This document shows positions 35,487-50,959 of a stretch of 64,000 nt of DNA, piece by piece. The notes beneath the pieces were generated by a model. The model made no database searches, was not told the DNA's origin, and worked only from the letters and a program-made list of their open reading frames with translations. Each line of letters opens with the position of its first letter. The first letter of the stretch is position 1. The position numbers and the translations under genes were made by a program. This DNA is from Adineta ricciae (Eukaryota > Rotifera > Eurotatoria > Adinetida > Adinetidae): positions 636,999 through 700,998 of the forward strand of contig CAJNOJ010000005.1 in the NCBI GenBank assembly GCA_905250025.1. The letters are read 5' to 3'.

Positions 35487-36777
35487 ATAGAAGCAAAGAC
35501 AAGATAAAGTTTGACGTAATCAAAAGAATTAACGTATATAATATACATATATCAAACTTCATTGAAAGTAGGATGTTGTGTATATGATGAAACAAAAGAA
35601 ATATCTTAACTTAATGATCAAAGATGACATTTATTCTCTTTACTTAGAAAATTTTATCTACTTAAGTTTTATACATTCACCTTCAAATGTCGGTAAAGAT
35701 GTGAAAATCTCTCTCTCACAAAGATGACTAGTTTGATAATCTGTACGAGAAAGTGAGAAGATTTAGAAAGAATAGAACGAATCTCTTCTCACATATACGT
35801 ATCATCAATGTTGTACATTTACGATTGATTTAAATCAACAGAATATTGAAGGTGAGGGACAGTTATATCGTTTGTCTTTCTCATCAACTAAATAACCTTT
35901 CTATGGGTCATCATTAAGATGAATGAAGATTGTTAAATGAAGTGCAAAGAAGTCTTCATCGACTTACCCCGTTCTTTACGTGTTATGTTATGTTTATTTA
36001 TCGAAGACTATTAGCAATATCATCGAAGACAAACGACAAGCACGTCGGTTTTTTCGCTCGTTTGTCTAATTTTGTTCTTCGCAAGCATACAACTGGTCCG
36101 AGCGATTCTGATGATACTAACCTAGTGTAATAACAATCATATGATGTAATCAAGTCGAAAAAAAAACGAAGATGACCGTTAGTTGTCGTTTTTACTCCTA
36201 TGCATCGCTTGGATGGACGTATTTATCCATCCATGATCGATCTAAGCCTCAAGGTTCAATAGTATTTGGACTGTCATCGATTCAGAGGAGAGAAAGAGAA
36301 AGTGAAACAGATCTTCGATATTTTTCATCGTTTAGAAATAAATGCATAAAACTGGTGATAAGCTTTTATTTCACTTCTCGTCGTTGTCAGCATTTGTTTG
36401 CTCTTGACCAACAATTATCAATAGTGAAATGATACAACAAGGACAAGGAAATCTTTTGTTACAAATACGAACGGATGACCATGAGATAAAATTTAAATCG
36501 AAAGAAAAAATATACACTAAGTCTTAGACTATTTACTTGTGCAGATTTCGACAGATTAATTTAATCATCTGATATTTTATTAATTCCATTTAAAGAGAAA
36601 ATCGAGCAAAACAAAACCAAAATCACGTCTATGTATAGAAGTTTATGTTTTTTTTTCGTCCTTTGATACAATGAAAAACATGAATTACAAAAAAGTAAAG
36701 ATACGCGAAGAAGTATGTGAAATATAGGTTTTAAACATTGGAACATCGAGTACAAACAATGTAAACACGATTTTTCA

Positions 36778-38931
<2,154 letters not shown>

Positions 38932-38979
38932 ATCGTCGTCGCCAGCCAAATTTATTTCAGTGTTGATCCAACGTTGCAT

Positions 38980-41900
38980 ACGCGTGTAAAACAAATGAAT
39001 GATATTTATTTGTCTGTCTTACTTCTCATTGGTTTGTTTCGTTCTCTTAAATTGAATGCAACTAGCGACATTAGAAATAGAATTTTCTATAAAAGATAAA
39101 GGAACGATTTTTGATTGTTTACACCAATGAGAGCATGTGTTTTGTTCGTCCGTCGATTTGAATTTAGTCATTCGATATGAGCGGAGCATCGGCATTAGCC
39201 ACCCTCAAGATGGTTTGAGTTCTCTCGATCAACTTTCGTCTTCATTTGTTCGTGATTGTTTTTCCGACTGTGCACAAGAAGTTTTCAGTCATGAAGTAAG
39301 AAAGTTGAAAAATAGCCAAGTCTTTCAGCGTTTTATCGCTCGAGAATTGGTTCAACAAAAATAACTTTGCACAGACAACTCCCTCATCGAATCTTCTTCT
39401 ACTAATCTTTCCGTTCGATGTCTTGTCTCTACGAATCTTTGGAGAATTCTTTATCTCTCTGACCTACCTATGTGGATAGTTGTTAGGGAAATAAAGTTCC
39501 GAGACATGGAAAGAGATTTTGATCAGAAATTGAAAAAACTCCGTTTGATTTGGCGTAGCTGCGAGATTGCTTGTCAATCTCGGTTTTTGGCTGCTGGATT
39601 TTGGAGTAAATGATCAAATGGGAGAAGCGATCTGATCGCAAAAATTAAAAGCGCAATTTATGACGACAATCAAATCAGATTATTTGATTGATACAACGGC
39701 ATACAAAGCGCGACAGATTTTTTTATGATGAAAAATCTTTTCTTTCTAATAAAACTAAACAAATCGATTTCATAGTAAAAATAATCAAAAGTCCAATTGC
39801 GTTGTGATGTTTATGATTAATTCAAACGTTTTTTTTGTGAGTTTAAAGTATCGGCATGTCTTCGGGCAAAAATAGAATGCTGTAATGAGAAAAAATTAAT
39901 TAGTATTATGATTATTCAAGAAAGAAATCCGGACACGCTTATTTTCGAATGTTAAGTGAATAATATGAAATTTATTCTGAGATAAAAGAAGGAATTCTAT
40001 CAATAGCTTAGGCCGAAGGAAATTATTTTCGCTAATGTCGTATGTTGAATTATTTTTATCAACGGAATTTTCTCGTCGTTATAAACACCCATGTGAAACG
40101 GTTATTATCATCTAGACGTGTTGATCAACCTTTCGACTTGAATCGCATTTCTGAAGATGAGCTTTTTGTCATTAGGAAAAAAAAGATCAAATATGTCTCA
40201 GTCGGAAGTAAATCTGGTTAATTAGGAAAGGAATAGACATGATTTACATGCTACAATTGTGTTTTCTCGTTGTGCTCATGCATCCTAATAATCACACCTT
40301 GCTCTTGAACAAAAAGCAAATTTAATCGGTCAAACAATCATGAAATATTCTCGATCTATTTGCAACGAACAAAACTCCATATCTGATAGCATTTACGTCG
40401 AAATATTTCAAACCTATCGAAAGGAAACTCTTTTGCTTCATAGGAATTATTGACAAGAATTTTTATCCCTTATATCAATCTAGATATTCCTGTCTCATCT
40501 ATTGAGTCGATTTTTATTTACACAGGAGAAAGTTGTTGTGAGTTCAAACGGTTCTTCGAGCAAGTACATGCACTCGTGGAAGGACTGCTTTGTAATAACA
40601 GTCGATGTGATGGAAAACGAATAATTATAAAGAGAATCTGAAGTTTCTTTTCAGTAGACCTTTAATTAAATCGTGTTACATAAAACATGATGTATTGTTT
40701 GTGGAGAAAAGAAAAAAAAATGCGTCGAAGAAGATGTTCTTAATACAAAAAGAAGGATATTATGGGTAAAATTAATTGCTGGTGAAAAGACGAAAAGAAA
40801 AAAAAAACTACGCCATTGCTTTTATATTCAGAGAATTAGCTGACGTTGATGAGGTAAATCTACGGCAAGAAAGTGTATTCTTGAGAATCAAAGAGCATAT
40901 TTAAAGCATGAAATAAGACTATTTGATTAAACAAATGTATTTTCCAGTAAAAACTATTGTCTAAGTTAAAATTACACTTGTATTTCGATTCCCGAAAAGG
41001 AAGAGTTTTCTTCGCATTTGAGAAGTGAACGCAGTAATTCCCATATTTACCGTCATTCTGTTTAACAATTCTATTTTTATGATAACTTAACTACAACAGA
41101 TTTTCTTAAGGGAAGAGTTTTAATCATTTTGACACTATTTTTAGGCCAAAATCATTTCTTTCTCATGGAGATACTATTATAGTGCGCGTTGTCTTCCTTT
41201 CACATCCTTATTACTCGTTGGTAACGTTGACGATGGATGTCTATGTGCGCCCTCTGCCTTGCGCTTCTTTTTTTCTTCTTTTCTCTTTGTACTAGCCAAA
41301 AAAGCTGCATTTTCTTCACTTGCACCTAACATGTCATTCTGATCTATATTTCCGTATCTTTAATTTTTGGGTTCTCTATTGATACTAGTACACCATACCG
41401 AGCGAAATGGTTAAGATAATAATCGGTTGTGTATAATTTATGTAAAAATATGTTGCGTTTTTTTATTCGAACATGATGTCAATGCCGAACTACAAGAAAG
41501 TACCTGGTGACACTGTCGTCGTTCGATAGATATAAAGCATAGAAATTGTTCTTGTGAATATATTTATGCGTATATATATATAGATCTTCGAACGTCTAAT
41601 CGTTCTGTTATTGTTGCTGTGTAAGTTAATTTTCTAGATAAATCGAAATTTTTTCATACGATGCCTTTTATTCTATCCGAAAAGTATGTTGAATGAAATG
41701 ATTATTGTGACTCTGTTGACAGAGTGTATTTCTGCGTAAAAAGTAAAAATAGTATCATCATTTTGAAAATAATCCACAGATCGAATGAATCCTCTCTTCA
41801 TAAATAGATTGTTCCTGATTATTTGAGTACCCGAGTTTCAAGACGAGATATGTTGCGTCACTCCTCTATCACCCTCGGTAACCCTAAAGTTCTCTGCGCT

Positions 41901-42439
41901 GTTCTTTTACATAATTTTTTTTTCTTCATTCTCTCTAACTGTTATTATCCGTAGTGTCGTCCTTAAAGTAGTTTGTTTTTTCTCTTTCTTTCCCCTTTTT
42001 TTTCTCTTCTTCTCGACATTTTTTTTTTGCGCTGCTTGCTTTGCACGTCGAATAAGGTACTCGCGTTCGGGTGCGAATACGTCCAAACACACACTCACAT
42101 ACATCTGCAGAGAAACAACATCAACCTTTTACGATGAAGAATAAAGGAGAACACATTCAAGCACAGCTCAAATAAGTAAAATCGACATAGGAAAACATAC
42201 GTTTTTCGTTGTATTTCCGATCATATATCTTACAGCAGGACCTTCTTATCCATTCTCTCAACTTTTCATTCGTCATTATCGATGGCGAACAAAAGTTGCT
42301 AGTTTTGCACGATTTTATCCTAGCAAACCTTCTACTGAGTCGTGCCCTTCATCGTGAAATATTCTGAATTTGTATTGCGAATATGAACACCAACTTTTCA
42401 ATCGCTTACTTAAAAATGTTTGACTTCTTGTAGATCTCT
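38980..42439. other. Intergenic, one doubtful short frame
   Basis: No recognised gene. The one frame with protein-like composition is on the plus strand ending at 39364, with SSFVRDCFSDCAQEVF and RFIARELVQQK. It has no ATG of its own, opens at GTG 39137, and contains a stop-free 33-bp GTAAG...TTTCAG stretch. It might be a terminal exon of a small gene divergent from presenilin, but I cannot support that. The rest is AT-rich, with a TA run near 41.57 kb. Confidence 0.45.
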
Positions 42440-44450
42440 ATGAAAACTCATTTGTTTACAATGAACCGTAAACTAGATGATTTGAAGGAATATTATGACC
42501 GAGAAGATGATGGACTTGAACCAATAATGAAAAAGGCCAAAAACCCACCATTGAACATCGACCAGGTGGATTTACATGATAAAATTGAAGAAAGTATGCC
42601 GAAGAATAAGAGCCCATTCACAAACACCAATGCTGCCACACAAAACGATCACGTGAAACTAGCAACAATATCCAATTTGCCAGCGCAGGTATAAATCTAT
42701 TCAACTCGGACTACTATTGTTATTGTTTACCTTTATTTATATGAATCTAGTCATCAACCAAAGTATGTCATAATCGAAAACGACGCCCACGGATGCAGAA
42801 AGATTCACACGAATCCAACACACCGACGACGGTTTCATCTACTTCTTGTACACCATCAAGTACCAACAATTCCTCCCGGAAAAAATCCGATCTATCCTGT
42901 GTCGGTAATTCCTATTTCTTACTTCCAAAAGTACCCATTCAATGAGAATTTACCTATTATTTGATATTAGCAATCTGAGGTGATCTTTCACTAAACTTGT
43001 TGATATGTAATACTATCAAAGAACGCAAAAAAATATCGAGTCATAGGACAAATGTCCTTAAAGTATAAAAAACCGTCTGTGCTCGCCCTTCATTCCATAT
43101 TCATGACTGAGATGAAAATATAACTCCGTGAAGAAAAACGAACTTTGAGTAAATTTTATTGATAAGTTATTGATTAGTTGTTTTTAATTAATGTAGTTTG
43201 TAGCGGTGTGGCTCATGGATATAACTTTGATGCAATCTCGTGTGAATCTTGTAAAGCATTTTTCCGTCGTAATGCACTTTTTAATACAGTAAATCAGCAA
43301 TAACATATACTGATTTGCACGTTTCTTGTCATGTATTAAGGATCGATTGAAATGCCGACGTGATGGCTGTTGTGATATCACATTGGAAACGCGGCGTCGA
43401 TGTAAGTCCTGTCGATTGAAGAAATGCTTTGCAGTTGGCATGCGAAAGGAATGGATTTTGACCGAAGAAGAAAAAATGAATAAGAAACGACGAATTGAAG
43501 AAAATCGACGATTACGAATGATAAATGACGAAACCAATGTACCAGAGGAAAAAATCAACCCTAACGGACAGTTGAATTCGGACCTGCAAAGTGTTATTCT
43601 AGAAAATAATCAATTGACTGCAAAACCAACAATAGAAACGAGAAATTCAACATCTGATAGCAAAAACAACGATGTGATCAATCATGTAACTCGAGCATTT
43701 AATGCCGGATTTCAATTGGACCCTCCAACCTACGGCTGGTCATATCATTTAGCAAAAAAAGTGACTGCATTATGTCAGATATTGAACACAAAAAATACAA
43801 CAGCACTTCGTCTTATTAGTTTTTACAAAGGATTACCAGAATTCGATGCTCTAAACGACTTTGATAAAGTGTATCTTATTAAAAATAATTTACCTCATGT
43901 CTTCATATTTCTTGCTTCACTTGGGTAAGAGAATTTCGTTTTTATTTGTAGACACTGGCAATAAAACATTCTCTTTTTCTTAAGATATGATCCGATTAAC
44001 GATATATATCGTGAGGGAAATCCACCCCATCAGACGTTCGTGCATGGTGTCGATGTTCGCGAAGCACATGGTGAAGATATCTACGCTCATTTTACATCAA
44101 TCATGCGCTCCTTACATTCAGTTGCTCAAACAGATCAACGAATCATTCAGTTAACATTAGTTATAGTACTCTTTTCGAAAGGCATGTCGGGTGCAGTAAA
44201 CTTCAATGAGCCATCATCAAGTAATTATCGGCAGGTATTTCAAGCACAAAACTTTTACGTCGAACATCTATGGCTATTTATGAACAAGTTCTATGGTCCA
44301 TTGAAAAGTACACTTCTGTTATCGACATTAATCACTACGTGTTTACATATTCAAACACTTTTATGTGATATTCAAAAGGATATTTATGAAAAAATTGATC
44401 CATACCAAGTGCCGCCAATCATACGGAGTCTCATGCATGTTTCGCACTGA
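42440..44450 (+). CDS. Nuclear receptor, HR96/DAF-12-like (NR1J type)
   Basis: Ligand-regulated transcription factor. The DNA-binding domain is split over two exons. Finger 1 is CVVC...CESC with P-box CESCKAFFRR (about 43.19-43.29 kb). Finger 2 is CRRDGCCDITLETRRRCKSC followed by RLKKCFAVGM. All eight zinc cysteines are present. The ESCKA P-box and CDIT...RR-C pattern are those of HR96, DAF-12 and relatives, which sense sterol-like or xenobiotic ligands. An unusually long N-terminal region of about 150 residues is Ser/Thr- and Lys-rich. The C-terminal ligand-binding domain (43.68-44.45 kb) is helical, with DKVYLIKNNLPHVFIFLASL and ends SLMHVSH; no obvious AF-2 helix is visible. Start ATG 42440 is the first of the frame; an earlier exon cannot be excluded. 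Convergent with the methyltransferase gene. Confidence 0.88.
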
Positions 44451-44901
44451 TTATACATATATTTATAAATACATACACATATGAAAATATCCTTGAAAAA
44501 TGGTTTCTTGACGGACCGGATGATTTGTGTTCCTATTTCTATCCTTATCGTTTTTTCCTTTTTTCTTCTTTTATTTTGTTCCAAAAATAAAATGCTGAAG
44601 AACGGTAATGAGCTGCTCCTATTGGATCGTATACGAAGAGAAACAGCGGATCGCCCACGAAGGTGATTGTATAGTCATATAGCATAGTCACACAACAACA
44701 AACTTAATGGTTATTCATAGCAAAAACAAGAGCAAATACACGTTCGTATGCTACTTTATTAATCAAATCATCGTGTTTCGAGTAATAATATACAACATAT
44801 CAGATTTAACTAATTGTCATTTGCACGTCTGCATACATTCTAGTAATAATTAATATATTCGCTTGCTTGGCTTTCTTCTGGTCTATTCGAATAGAATATA
44901 A
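44451..44901. other. Convergent spacer
   Basis: 451 bp between two convergent stop codons; AT-rich, no coding signal. Confidence 0.6.
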
Positions 44902-46095
44902 TTATGAAAGATTTTCGCGAAAAAATGCTCTATTTAATCTAAGCAGAGCATATTCACAAGCATAATATGGAAAAAGTTGATTTATATCTTTATGAAAGAT
45001 CACATAGTTTTGCGAATTGAGTAAATGGAACAGCGCATTCGTTTCCAAGATACGATCTTTGTCGAGATGAACTTCCTAGAACAGAAAAGCAAATATTTCC
45101 AAGAGATGTACAATTTGCATCTTTACAACAAGAATTTGTCGAATATAAACAGGCTGCTGCTTTCGATTGAATTCATTATTGGAGAAGAATGCATGGAGAA
45201 ACGGATATTCCCCGTATTCAATATCAATTTTCAAAATATCAATTTTGGCATTCGTTTGATTCAACTGTGTCATCAATTGTCGTAACGATATGGATCCATT
45301 ATGTCCATCACCCAATTTTGCTTGATGAAAATTACACACTCCCGCTGGACATGAGTAAGATTTCATGTCGACTGTGTGAATAGAACAATTAGGAAAAAGT
45401 TGCCGAGCAGTTCGTTCGAAACTGAACTCTCCATGTGAACCAAGTGAATAAATCAGACACGATGCTTTCGATTTCAAATCTTCAATATTACATGCCTATT
45501 TTAAAAGAAAACTAATCTCTTCTACGGATATATTCCAAGTTTCGATGTATCAGATGAAATCTTTTCTCAGATATTCTATTCTTAGAAATAGGAGTGGTGC
45601 ATACTGAATAACCCGGAGAGAGATTTACTTATTACATAAACTTTCAAAGTTCAAGAAGGAGAAAGAAAGTTGACGATGTTCCATTAAAAGATTTAGTTTC
45701 TTTTCTACATGCAAACATGTTGGTACACTTACCCATTTACCACCGTCACCCCGCCCGATCAGTGTCTCTTGAGGACATTGAAAATCAGGAAACCAGTTCT
45801 TCTGGAAATAGTCTGAATATTCATTCATCGTAAAGATATTCTTTTCACGCTGATTTAAATAGAATTTTCGTCGTGATAACCATTTATCTTCCGATTCACA
45901 TATAAACCGATCACTCTGAATCATTGACGTCTTGCATAGAGAAGAATCTACTTTACCGGCTTTTGTCATTTGTTCTTCATTTCGAACTCGAAAAAAATAC
46001 ACATTCAGCATTATAAACAATATGAATCCAACGATAAACCATTGATATTTATAGTATCGTATTGATTTAATATCAAACATTCTGGAGATCAGCAT
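44902..46095 (-). CDS. METTL24-like membrane-anchored methyltransferase
   Basis: The ATG at 46095 starts a short cytoplasmic tail and a signal anchor (WFIVGFILFIMLNVYFF), giving a type II protein, probably in the Golgi or ER lumen. The lumenal part has Cys residues and FPDFQCPQETLIGRGDGGKW. After an intron of about 235 bp comes the SAM-binding-like region CLIYSLGSHGEFSFER, then DILKIDIEYGEYPFLHAFF. A final exon (EVHLDKDRILETNALFHLLN to the stop at 44902) follows a short intron. These features match the Methyltransf_22 (METTL24/FkbM-like) family. The substrate of this family is not known to me. About 330 residues; complete. Confidence 0.8.
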
Positions 46096-47271
46096 TCCTT
46101 TTATGGCATCGATATGGTCAAATATTGTTTCAATCCTTATCGCTATTGTTTAAACAGCAATCTAGAATTAACATTTGAAAATTGAGAACATTTTATCAAA
46201 TGAACAACATCTTGGAATATGTTCATACGTACTTTTGGTTTATTACTTACACGACCAAGAACATGTCAATCGTGTTGTATGAATTTTTCAATAGCAAACT
46301 TTTAACGATTTTCATGTTTACACATTCAATTACGCATAGATAAATATCGAAGGTTATTTTATGTAATTTGATATCAATGTACAGTAATAAAGATCTGTTA
46401 TAAATCTGTAGTTAGGCAATAAAAATGTCGATCAGTAGTCATTGACGAATCAATTCTGTTCGTTTGATTGAATATTTCGATGTTCAAGTATATATTCTTT
46501 CTTTTAAGTGTCATTACATCGAAATTCAGAACTATGCTCGAAGTTCTCACAAAGAAGATTTGCGAAACTTCGATATATCATCTCCAGCTAAACTTATTGA
46601 AGTTTCGTTCTAACGCGAAAGTCGACTATTTCTTAATCACGTATTCTTTCAACTGATTAGCGCGAGTGTCTGTCTCAAACTGTTCTTCTGATTATCTAAG
46701 TGAGACCAGTCAGCTACTGAACGTCTAACAATGAGTCATCAGTGTTATACCCCGTTCTCATAACGCAAAAATATGGTTTTTTACCGCTGTCTGGGAAAAG
46801 GTATTAATAAAAGGAGTCAGCGAAATTTTACAAAAAATAAAATAAAACGTGCTTGAATAGCCTTTTCTGGTAGAACAGATTGTCATGTATACGTTGGTTT
46901 CATTTGTTCTTTTCTATTCTATCAATACAAAACTTCTGTCCTCGCGGGCAATAAACGCACATACACTCGTTCGACACGATAAACAGAAACGTGTCAATTT
47001 ATTCAAACAGAACGTCAGCAGGTGTTTTAGTTTGAACAGTATCATGGTATTTATTAGTTGTGTTTCCCTAGAGCACCTTTCATTTATATCTATGCGGCAG
47101 ATCTCCGTTTGGAATAGTATATGAGGGGTACATGGAGTCCTTTTTCGAGTGAGAGACAACTTGTTTATTTATATTCTATAGAGAGAATGGAAGAAAAGGT
47201 GAAATCATACAAAAAAACCGTGGTTAACGTCTGAGAAATTCGATCGTTTTTGTTTTGTAACATTCTTGAAA
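46096..47271. other. Intergenic
   Basis: About 1.2 kb between the methyltransferase 5' end and the MAP1 3' end. Short frames only; nothing recognised. Confidence 0.6.
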
Positions 47272-50200
47272 TTATTGTTCGTATGTATCCGGAAATGAAC
47301 CGAAACGTATGAGTTGCGCTGGCGAACTTTCATTGTCATATTGAACATTACATCGTGACGATGCAGGAAGAATATTTATATTCAATTCAGCTAAACGATT
47401 TTTATTCACAATAAAAAATTGTCGCAATTGTTCGCTATCGAACGTTGGAACCAGAGTAATCTAAATGGAATATAATTGAAAACTCGCAAATACACGATAT
47501 TCGTTTATTTACTAATTCATGTTCCTTCTTCTTCCATTGATGCACTCCAGCAAGTAACGAGTCCAATGTTTGAGGACTGATTTGTACAGCATTTAGGATA
47601 TAATAACGAGCACGTATTCGACGAAAGAATTCACTATCAACATAATGCTCATTGCCATGATAAGGAATGTACGCGACGTCAACATTAAAGATTGAACCCG
47701 ATAGTGTTGGCTGTGATTGATGTCCTGATCTAGATAATCCGTTCGTACTAAATATAGAAAGAATTGACAAATGCTTCACTTCTGTTAAGAAAATTTACTG
47801 CTTAGTTCCGTTATTTATCTTTCTAGATGTGGATTGTTTCGATGAATAGTTTGTTTCAATTGGTAAACCTTGTGGTTCGATATCATCTGTTGACAGTAAG
47901 GAGTGTCTGGGTGATGATGATGTATCATGATGGACAATCTCCATTTCATCATCAGTTATTTTTCCATTGAATGGATTTTCTGTGTCAGAAACTCCGTCCA
48001 TAAAACTGGTTGTCATAGGATCTTGAGGGCTTATCTGTGAAGTGGCTTCTTCGTTCATAGGTGACTCTGATTTGCTTTCAACTAACGTTTCATTTTGATC
48101 CATCGTTGAAGAAATTGAGTCTGATCTTTGAATATCATCTTCTGTATTAATTGCTTCTGTATTAGTATTTTCAGTAAAATCATCAACAGGATATTGTTGA
48201 TCGTCATTGTCATTTGATGAATGTTGCTCACCATGGTCATCGAATTGTTGGTCGTAGTCATTGTTTTGACTTTCTAAGACATGTTCGTGTTCAACTTCAG
48301 TTTCTAAATCTTGTGAATGTTCATTTATGATATGTAGTGTCTGCTCTCTGTTTTCGTTTTGAACTGCTAAGATCGATCGTGGAACATCATGTTCAGTTTC
48401 AGATTTGCGTTCCTGAACAGGAACAGAATCCGATTTTTTCTGGGATTTTTCTTCAGTTTTTGCCTTTTGCTTTTGATGACTTAGAGGTTTGACCTTCGAA
48501 GGATGAGATTTTGTTTGTTTTGCTAGATTAGATGCTTTTGAAGTGGTTTCATGAGGTTTAATTGGTTTTTTCTCTTTACTGATTGACCGAGTAGGTTCAT
48601 TGGTTTTTGGAGGAGCAGGCGTCTATGTAAGTACGAGAAAAAAATGTATGTGGTAATAAGAAGTGGTTCGTAAGAGCAATTACTTTTTTCACACTGGGTA
48701 CTGCCGAAGATTTTTTCGCATTTGTGGTTGTTGTTTGCGATACTTTTAGTTTCGAAGGAGTAACTCGTGGCGAAGGTTTTTGTGGTTTATTTTGAACAAC
48801 GGCTGGCGCCGTTCGATTCATCATAGATGATGGTATTCTGGGCTTTTGTAATGGATGTTTAATACCTGAGCTTACATGTGTAGATGATATTAGTTTACTA
48901 TGACTTATTGATCTCCTCGGTTGTTGCTGTTGAGATGCATGTAAAAAGTCTAAATGTCTCACTCTATCCAACGCTTCAAAAACGAGCGTTTGTGGACAAG
49001 CACCTGTAATTAAAATTCGTACTAAACTATCCTTGTTCGATTTAGCAGTTGGCGTCCAAACAAGTAATAAACAAGATGAATACCAATGATGATGAGGAAT
49101 AACCGAAGGCGAGACTTGCTGATTACGAATTGGGATCTATAAATTCAACGAATAATCTCTCGATGAACGAATACAAATGTTTGAAAATTACTTTCTGTAA
49201 ACTTGAAATAAGTCGTTCGTCTTCCGACGGTGAACTTGTCGGGTGTAAAACATACATATCTAATGAACCAAAAGCAATTTTCCTATAAAGATTAATCGGT
49301 TCGAAATTTGATTTGTTCGCTATCATAGGTTTTATTAAATTAAACGTATCAATATTCAATTGCTTCGTTGCATTCATAAATTGATCGATATTGTTCGTTA
49401 AATTCATTAATAATTTACTACTTGGTGATGATTTCGATTGTAATTTACTACGTTGAATATGATTGAGAAAAATCGCCCCAACATCTGGTTTACCTGATTG
49501 TGCGTCGTGTGAGCTGAAGATTTGCTTGCGATGAACGATGGTTTGTAAACCCGGGAATACGTCGTAATCAAAATGAGTTAAAATACATGCATCAATGGTT
49601 TGTAAACCTCGAATGAAATTCCAGTACGATGGTATACGACAGAAACCACTATTGATCAAGACAACGAAACCGCGAATACCGAAAAGAGACGCTTCACCTT
49701 GTTGACTGTAGAATACGTAAAGATTCGGTTCGTCGAATGCAACTAAAAAAAAAGTTGGATTTGATAAAATGAACTCGTGTTTCGCCTTACTCGTTCCTGA
49801 ATTGTTCCCAGATACGAGTTTCGAATAGATATCGAAATGGTTGGAGTCATTGCGTATAACTTGAACCAATCGTTCATAAAGACGGTGTCCAAATGAATTA
49901 TTTGCCACGACTTCATTGGTTAAATCATGAATTTCAACATGTTCGACATGTTTTTTTAAGTAATTATTCGCCAATTTCATCCACTGATTCGAAACAAATG
50001 GTAAAACAATTTGTAAATTCTCCAAAACATAATCTCTATCCTCTTGAAATAAACTAGAAAAATTCTCCGCAGTAAACAAAGAATCAGACAACATCAAAGC
50101 TCCATTGGAATCGACCTGTTGTCCTGAAAATTCTTCAATAAACGAGTTATTCCAAAATCAAAGATCTTTACCACAGAAGATAACACAAACATGACAACAT

Positions 50201-50563
50201 GTTTGAAATAAATCATGAAGTACATTCAACAATGTATAAAAACTTGGATGATAGAGAAATCCGGCTGTTGAACCGTTTTCCGTATTAGCGATTTGTCGAT
50301 ATTGAGAATCTATTTAGAGAAGAAAAGGTTAAGTCTGAGGATAACGTGATGAGCAAACCTATTTGGAATTCATTTTCATGAATTAAATTGTTGAATAAAT
50401 CATTGATCTCGTAATATTTGCTGCCATCAATCTGTTGAAACGCATTTTGAAGGCATAGACATATTTCATCACGTTGTTCACTTGAAATGATTTCTCCGAC
50501 TATTAATAGTAAACCCACAGTTGGGTTTTGATGTTGTCTGTTCCTATGCATTGGTATCGACAT
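47272..50563 (-). CDS. MAP1: Microtubule-associated protein 1 (MAP1/Futsch family)
   Basis: The ATG at 50563 opens MSIPMHRNRQHQNPTVGLLL. The N-terminal heavy-chain domain is a degenerate metallo-beta-lactamase-like fold, with IRGFVVLINSGFCRIPSYWN, GLQTIDACILTHFDYDVFPG and LQTIVHRKQ as in MAP1A/B/S. A central region (about 47.8-49.0 kb) is Ser-, Glu- and Lys-rich and disordered, including KKSSAVPSVKKV. The C-terminal light-chain domain is clear: FNVDVAYIPYHGNEHYVDSE, FFRRIRARYYI, and after a short intron TLVPTFDSEQLRQFF and ASSRCNVQYD, ending SFPDTYEQ. MAP1 proteins bind microtubules, and in mammals are cleaved into heavy and light chains. At roughly 1000 residues it is short, nearer MAP1S than MAP1A/B. 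Confidence 0.92.
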
Positions 50564-50959
50564 TTGATCGATGAGTTAGAAGAATAGAGCCAAGAATAAA
50601 CGGAGAAAAGTGAAGGGAGAGAAAGAGAGTAGCAGCTGTAACGAATATGATTTTGAAATCATTGTTAATGTATAACGACAAAAGACGAGAAGAGAAAGGC
50701 GGAAGAAGAAATGGAAAAAAATGACCCCTTTTTTTGTATTTCGGATGTGAACTTTAGAGTATAGATGTAAAAGAATAGGACAGAGAACAAAATGGTGCTA
50801 TGAATTTGTGTAAACGAGACAAATCGAAGCAAGAAAGAATTACGTTCATGAGATTTCTATTGTGATCAAAATGAATTCAAGCAAATATATTCAAAGACGA
50901 TGATGAAGAATTTATAAGATTTTTTGTTTATTTGAAAGAGTAGACAAAATAGATAACTA
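50564..50959. other. Spacer between MAP1 and reductase
   Basis: 396 bp between the MAP1 start and the reductase stop on the same strand. It must hold the MAP1 promoter and the reductase 3' end. No coding signal. Confidence 0.55.

Larger units (their letters stand above)
32698..36777. other. Large intergenic region
   Basis: About 4 kb between formin B and presenilin. Contains GA and AC/AT microsatellites and pyrimidine-rich stretches. Open frames here (for example 34769-35104 +, 33282-33551 +) are rich in Phe, Ser and Leu from T-rich DNA and look non-coding. Confidence 0.6.

Noticed and set aside
39137-39364. Plus-strand frame next to presenilin
   Set aside because: Opens at GTG with no ATG, and I could not find an upstream exon. 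Kept only as a remark in the intergenic entry.
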